A stretch of DNA of 64,000 bases. It comes from Macrotrachela quadricornifera. Lineage: Eukaryota; Rotifera; Eurotatoria; Philodinida; Philodinidae. Location of the stretch: positions 33,860 through 97,859 of the forward strand of contig JAJEKB010021087.1 in assembly GCA_022393335.1 (NCBI GenBank), written 5' to 3'. The notes beneath the pieces were generated by a model. That model ran no database searches, was not told the origin of the DNA, and worked only from the letters and a program-made list of their open reading frames with translations. Shown here in pieces: positions 58,642 to 64,000 of the stretch (positions are counted from its first letter, which is position 1; the number at the start of each line of letters is the position of its first letter). A program made the position numbers and the translations under genes.

Positions 58642-60110
58642 TTTAGTTATCTTTGTCGGTCATAATTAATGAATTTATAAAGTGCACCTGTCGAAAAGAT
58701 CCATTCTATTCAGTACTACGCTCATCGACAATATTTTTTCGAAACAAAATAGAAACAATCAAGACTTCTATCAAATCCAATAAGCTGTATAACATCTCTT
58801 TCTTCAGAGTAGACAAGCAAAATATATACCTTTAATGAAATATTCTTATCCGGAATATTGTGTACTATTTAATCAACAAAAACATGACTTTAGTTATGAA
58901 ATTCTAGTGATTTTCGTTAAATAATTTATATATGTATATTTTGAAAGAATGTACTTTTTTCGTCAGTTATGTTGCATGTCTAAAGTATTGTTTGTGTTCT
59001 CATATAAAAACATGATGTCAAGCATTTATGAACTATCCACAAACAGTAATAGAGATGCAGCAGCACTTTTTATTGTTTTTTTAAATAAAATCAGACTGGA
59101 AACTTTTTGAACGCACTAAATATTTAAACTTCTAGGCAAATTATAGTATATATGAAAAAATGAATTTTTTAATGCGAGAAATAGCTTATTAAGAACCCGT
59201 ACGTATTTTTTTCAGTATATATATATGCATATGATGGTTATATCTACCCTGGTGAAAGGGTACGGCACGGAAACGGCCGTATACGATGCAAATACAGCGC
59301 CTTTACGGTCGTTTACGGTTCCGAAACGGCAGCCGGATTCAATCATCTGGATATGGAAGAAAAATCAGTATAACATGTGTTTATGATAATTTAATGTCTT
59401 TGGAAGGTGAACCTTTCACTTTTTTTTATATCGAATCTTATTAGAAACATTGACTGAAATATTCGGAGAACATAAATCCAATTTGGTTAAATGTATAAAA
59501 AATTTCATAGATAATATATGACTTAAAGGGATTTTTAGGACTAATTCTATTGTTGAATTCTTTTTTTTTACGCAAAAGCCGATACAAAAATATGAAAAAC
59601 CACATTTTGAGAAACAATTCGATAAGATCTATTCTACCTTACGAAAAGATTGGCAAAAACGAATTTTGCTCCAGTTTCGATTTACCAGTGCCTTACCTCT
59701 ATTTTGACGGTGTGATTGATTTAAATACATTGTAACACTGATTGTTTACTTCTAGTCACGTCAGTGATCGTTAGAATAATTTGCAGAAGATATTAGAAAA
59801 AATTATTCGTAGGAAAATATCCGCTGAGTCGAATCAAGTTAAGAAAAATTGTCCATCTCAAGTCCTAATATACGTTATTAAATGGCAATGTTGTTTTAAT
59901 CGGTAGTGTTTGGTTGTGAATCAAATCGTTTTACCAAAACTAAACCTAATTTAATATTAGCGCATACCATTTGTTCAATAACAGTTTCATTCGAAAAATT
60001 ATCGAAATTGTTCATATGTGACGCCATTAACATTTTACACGTGTCATTATTATCTGACTCTTAAAATACATAAAACTGAAATTATGAAGTAGTTAATTAA
60101 GGTTATAGTA
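58642..60110. other. Intergenic, downstream of the G-alpha gene
   Basis: No gene recognised. A patch at 59240-59340 repeats TTTACGG / GAAACGG / CCGTATACG in both orientations and is less AT-rich than its surroundings, possibly an old MITE. Confidence 0.4.
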
Positions 60111-61522
60111 TCAAGATGTCAAACTATATGGTTTAAAATGTGACTGAGCAATGGTATCTTTAACAGCAGCAAACACAAATCTAACATCCTCAGTATCTAA
60201 AGAATTAAATAGTTTTTTTATGTTAAAAAAAATTCATTTTTCCTTACTTGTATTAGTTGCGCAAGTGAAATGTGAATAGATAATCCTATTTGAATCTGGA
60301 TTAAGATCAATGTACATTTTAAGGATAAATTCTCGTGCAGCTTGTGCATCACGTTTAAGACCTGAAATGAAAAATTGAGATTTGTTTTTTTTCAATTGAT
60401 AAATTTGACCATTGAATTCTGGAAAATAATCAACTAAATGTGAATACATGATTTTTTCTTCAAATAAATCTTTTTTGTTTAACATAAGAATCACAGATGC
60501 ATTCTTTAAGCATGGATAAGTCATAATTGTACGAAATAATGTTTTACTCTCTTCCATTTGATCCTAAATTTTGAATTTTTTACATTGAAAAATAAAAATA
60601 AAATTCTTTGTTTCACTTTGTTGTCATATTCATTTAATGCAGCAAGAAATATTATCGAAGTGATATTTTCGAAATAATGAAGCCACTTTGGACATTTTGA
60701 TCTTTGTCCACTAGCATCAATTTGTTCTATTTTAATAAACAATTTTATGGTCTATTAGAAATAGTCGAATATCTTTACCGAAATCTTATATGGTCAAGAT
60801 GAATCAGATATTCCATAATTCCATTGGTATTTACTTCAATATGCAATATATCTTCTTCACGTAATAAATAGTCGGGTGCAGGAATTCGATCGATGTTATC
60901 TGAACAACTAATGAATAAAAAACTGATTTATTTATTTTTGTATTAGAAAAGTTCATTTTACTATTTTGCTGAATAGATTAATTGATATTCATTTCGTCTA
61001 TCATAGCATTCTTTTATTCCAAGATCATGCCAAAGACTTTTAATAGCTTCAATATATTCAGCTTCAAAATTTGTCACACTTTTATAATCAACATTTTGCA
61101 CAAGAACAGCATATTCTTGCTAAAAATAAATTAGCAAAATAAATAATCAAAATATCTCATTAACCTTGTTTCTTTTATCTTTATATTGTATTTTCAGAGT
61201 ATCCATAGCACGAATTATTGATTGTATTGCCATGAATATATTTTGATAAATAAACTTGATAAGTAAATGTTTATTTTCTTCGAAGTAATCTGTGCCAAAA
61301 GTAATAAGCATTTGTTTTATAAATGTTGATTTACCATATTCTTCGGTATCTATTTTAAAAAGATTTTCTATTATGAAATAAAAAGATAAATTGAAGTTTT
61401 GGACCGAGTATAAGTAATTTGTATTCTGATTGTTGATTTTTTTTATCAAGACGTAATTGTTTTTCAATTTCTCGATTAATTTGTTTCTGTTCACGAGTTT
61501 TAGCAGATAAACAGGACATCAT
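60111..61522 (-). CDS. Divergent heterotrimeric G-protein alpha subunit, one-base frameshift
   Basis: G-alpha subunits couple membrane receptors to effectors as GTP-driven switches. Seven exons: 61405-61522, 61165-61349, 60962-61119, 60779-60907, 60617-60726, 60248-60563, 60111-60196; about 366 residues (family about 350-360). Family segments in order: [13 protein letters not shown]-terminus, [117 protein letters not shown] and HFTCAT. NKKD and TCAT are intact. Odd: P-loop GAGESGKST reads DTEEYGKST; the switch I Arg is Glu; switch II DVGGQ reads DASGQ; Gly2 is Ser, so no myristoylation; the C-terminus ends KPYSLTS, unlike standard tails. At 60726 an extra A in an AAA run shifts the frame. Either a decaying paralogue or a sequence error in an unusual gene. 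Confidence 0.82.
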
Positions 61523-62439
61523 CTCGATGAAAGTTTTTTTTTCTTTTTCTAAAAATATTGAATACGTTAGCGTCAACAATTGTCACATTGTTGCTGCTAA
61601 CGCTTTTCTTTCTTTCGTTTCCTTTGCATAGCTTATGTGAGATTCGATGTGTCCTCATGTATACGTATATATCCTTCTCTTGTTTTCTCTCTCTGTCACT
61701 TTCCCTAGTTCAGCTATATAAATAAGCGTTTTCCCCAGCTTTTTTTTCAGTTGCTCGTTTTTGTTGTTGCAATTACCCGTTTATCATCAGTAATGTTAAA
61801 TTCATCATTTGAAGTGATATTATCATTTTCTTTATATCTATCTACAAGTTAAGGTAGGATTATTAACCTCACTAACAGAGCTAATACAGATCTTAGTTTT
61901 CTAATGATTTCTCCCTGCCTATAAACACCTAGTGGGTAGGAGATTCGGATGGAAGGGAAAGCTAACAGAGTATAAAGAATTTAGATTCTTACTGATTAAT
62001 ATTATGTTTATGGGCTTTTTATTAGCATTTTGGTAATACTATAAAAGTTAAAGCGTATTAACCACTAAATCATTATTATTGGATTTTACGAAAAAAATGT
62101 TTCTCTGAATTTTCGAGATATTTATCATGTACAAAGGACTCACGTGAGAAAAATGATATATAAAATATTTCTCATTCGCCTAATCGAACAGACTAAGAAA
62201 GAAAAAAAAGACAAGAAAGTATTACATTATTTGCCTATTTTTTTCTTTCATGATACACGTTGTTGATTTTTATTCGTTCTTTATGTTTTCTTTTTTCTTT
62301 CTTGCGTATTTCAACAAGTTGATTCTATTCTTGACTCGTTTTTAACCATATATGTGATATGTAATAAATGTTACTTTTGTATGTATCATTACGTGATTAT
62401 TAATTTCGTTCTTAAATCGAAATTATTTGTTTTAAAATA
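61523..62439. other. Upstream region of the G-alpha gene
   Basis: A pyrimidine-rich stretch at 61600-61760 with TATATAAATAAGCG at about 61715 lies upstream on the other strand. No gene recognised. Confidence 0.35.
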
Positions 62440-62441
62440 TA

Positions 62442-63361
62442 CAGCCCATGAATAAAATTTTGGGACACTCAAGAATGGCTTCCCAAATTTCAATATCTGA
62501 TTCAAATTAAATTTTATACGTGCGATGAATAGGTTAATTGGTTAAGCTTGCATATTATAACATGCAAACACAAAACTTTTGTTTTTAATGTAAAAGAGCA
62601 CAGAGAATAAAAATTGTACAGCAGAAAAAGTTCTGGGACATAGCGGTTGATCGAAAGTATGTGCCCCATATTTTAATCGATATAAGAGATGTGATGCTGA
62701 ATATTTGTGTACATATACAATATGAAATATGTAGATTGGCGACATCAACCCGACTTTTATAGATTGAGTTGGAGAAGAGTTATGATGAGCAGCAGCTCAT
62801 ATTATTGTGAGCCCTATAACTCAAGAACAAAAGATCGCTATGGGCTGGAAAACCAATCGTTATGTAGTCCTTGCATGTTCCCATCTGGACTAAAAATCTG
62901 ATGAAGGTGCATTGAGCTGTTCAAAGACAGTGCTCATATTACCATTACGAACAGTCTTCATTGATATAGTTCTCTTAGTCGAAACTCAGGAAAATTACAA
63001 AAGATCGGACCGATAATTCTACAGAATATCGCGAAGCATTTGCGGATTGGTGTCTACAGTTTCCGAAAGACAATATTCTGAAAGGAAAAAATACAGGTGG
63101 GACAAAAAAATTCTGAAATACTCAAGAATGGTTTTTCAAAATTTTCTCCATTAGTAAATTAATTATAACTTCACCTAGATTTTTCAAAAAATAGACGTAT
63201 TATATACCATTCGATACGCCTTGAAATTCTCTACAAGGCAGTATATTGGGTTTGTCAATTCTAAATATGTTACCTTATCCAACAGGGTCCCTTAAGTTGA
63301 ATAACAGTGTAAGATTTTGGGGAACCAGTCTTGAGTGTTCCAAAATTTTTTTCGTAGACTG
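62442..63361. mobile_element. Tc1-like element shell, decayed
   Basis: The ends are inverted over about 45 bases: CAGCCCATGAATAAAATTTTGGGACACTCAAGAATGG at the left (shown here as positions 62442-62478) and its diverged inverse at 63315-63361, with TA at both borders. A third partial copy of the end (GGGACAAAAAAATTCTGAAA...CTCAAGAATGG) lies near 63092. Interior frames give no catalytic DDE motif, so the transposase is deleted or beyond recognition. Confidence 0.7.
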
Positions 63362-63526
63362 TAGGTTATATAAGTATGCTTCTACTAAATGGATTGGATA
63401 TTAAATTCCGTTATACTTTAGTATTTTTCTATTAGTTATTGTTGTGTTTTCCTATAGACTTTCTCTTTTTCTCATTGTATTTTACATATGTAACTTTGTG
63501 TATCTCGTGTTTGGTTTGTGAAGATG

Positions 63527-63833
63527 TACCCATTGAGTTCAGGAAACGGCATCTGTGCGTTTTAAACTATTTATATTGACCAAAATACGCGTTTATCACA
63601 CTGAAACGCCGTTTTAAAGCAAAAAATAGCTGGAAAATGGCTTTTAAAACGGCATCAAAACGTCTTTTTGCTTGTCTGATGCCATACACTCACAGAATGC
63701 GTTTTCGTGCCGCTTTGGAAGCCATTTTCCAGCTATTTTTTGCTTTGAAACGGCGTTTCGGTGTGATAAACGTATATTTTGGTCAATATAAATAGTTAAA
63801 AACGCATAGATGCCGTTTCCCGAACTCACTGGG
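63527..63833. mobile_element. Palindromic MITE, about 307 bp
   Basis: Arms 63527-63645 and 63715-63833 are inverted copies with few mismatches, ends CCCATTGAGTTC and GAACTCACTGGGG. Arms contain AAACGGCATC, TATTTATATTGACCAAAATA and GAAACGCCGTTT, so GC-richer words stand out from the surroundings. The loop is about 70 bases. No coding content. Confidence 0.85.
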
Positions 63834-64000
63834 GAATCTTCTATGGTTACCCATACAATAAGCGAGTTATAGTTTCCTGTAAGCTGATCGGACGATTTTT
63901 CGCCTAATATAAAATCTGACGCAGCGACCAGCATTTTATGATAGGTACTTAGTTACTATTGCGCGATTCAAAATAGAAGGCAGGTTGCCATTTTTCGAAT

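Overview
The window is AT-rich nuclear DNA from a small-genome invertebrate. The host genes have many short introns (about 40-90 bp, GTAAGT-like donors, TAG/CAG acceptors), there is no operon structure, and DNA transposons and long inverted repeats fill most of the space. A bdelloid rotifer is my best guess; this is inference from gene style and transposon load, and no marker gene proves it. A run of exactly 100 N (4127-4226) shows this is a draft scaffold.

Three host genes can be reconstructed. (1) A full-length ABCB / P-glycoprotein-type transporter lies on the minus strand (11643-23095, 29 coding exons, about 1344 residues). Two of its introns are swollen to 2.4 and 3.5 kb by repeats and a dead transposon. 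(2) A xanthine dehydrogenase gene lies on the plus strand (42477-48683). It is split in its molybdopterin domain by a 1.7-kb mariner with an intact transposase, and it also carries an in-frame stop and an out-of-frame splice junction, so it reads as a pseudogene. (3) A divergent heterotrimeric G-protein alpha subunit lies on the minus strand (60111-61522). It has a complete exon set but an altered P-loop, altered switch residues and a one-base shift.

The rest is a transposon field. It holds several decayed DDE transposases: a DD37D Tc1/mariner type at 9.3-10.8 kb with a relic at 19.1-19.9 kb, a DDE_3-like element at 23.2-26.6 kb, two different decayed types at 52.4-55.8 kb, a mariner scrap at 49.5 kb and a Tc1-like shell at 62.4-63.4 kb. 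There are three non-autonomous hAT-like elements with matching or near-matching 8-bp target duplications (27.4-28.2, 56.7-57.7 and 57.9-58.1 kb). At least eight fold-back elements consist almost wholly of two inverted arms (6.2-7.2, 30.6-31.1, 32.5-33.9, 34.1-34.9, 36.3-38.3, 40.2-41.0, 58.2-58.6 and 63.5-63.8 kb).

Two arrays of a degenerate 51-bp tandem repeat with a built-in dyad (31.9-32.2 and 38.3-39.6 kb) are the least explained structure. The host genes show no sign of working together; they are isolated survivors between mobile elements. No tRNA, rRNA or CRISPR array was recognised.
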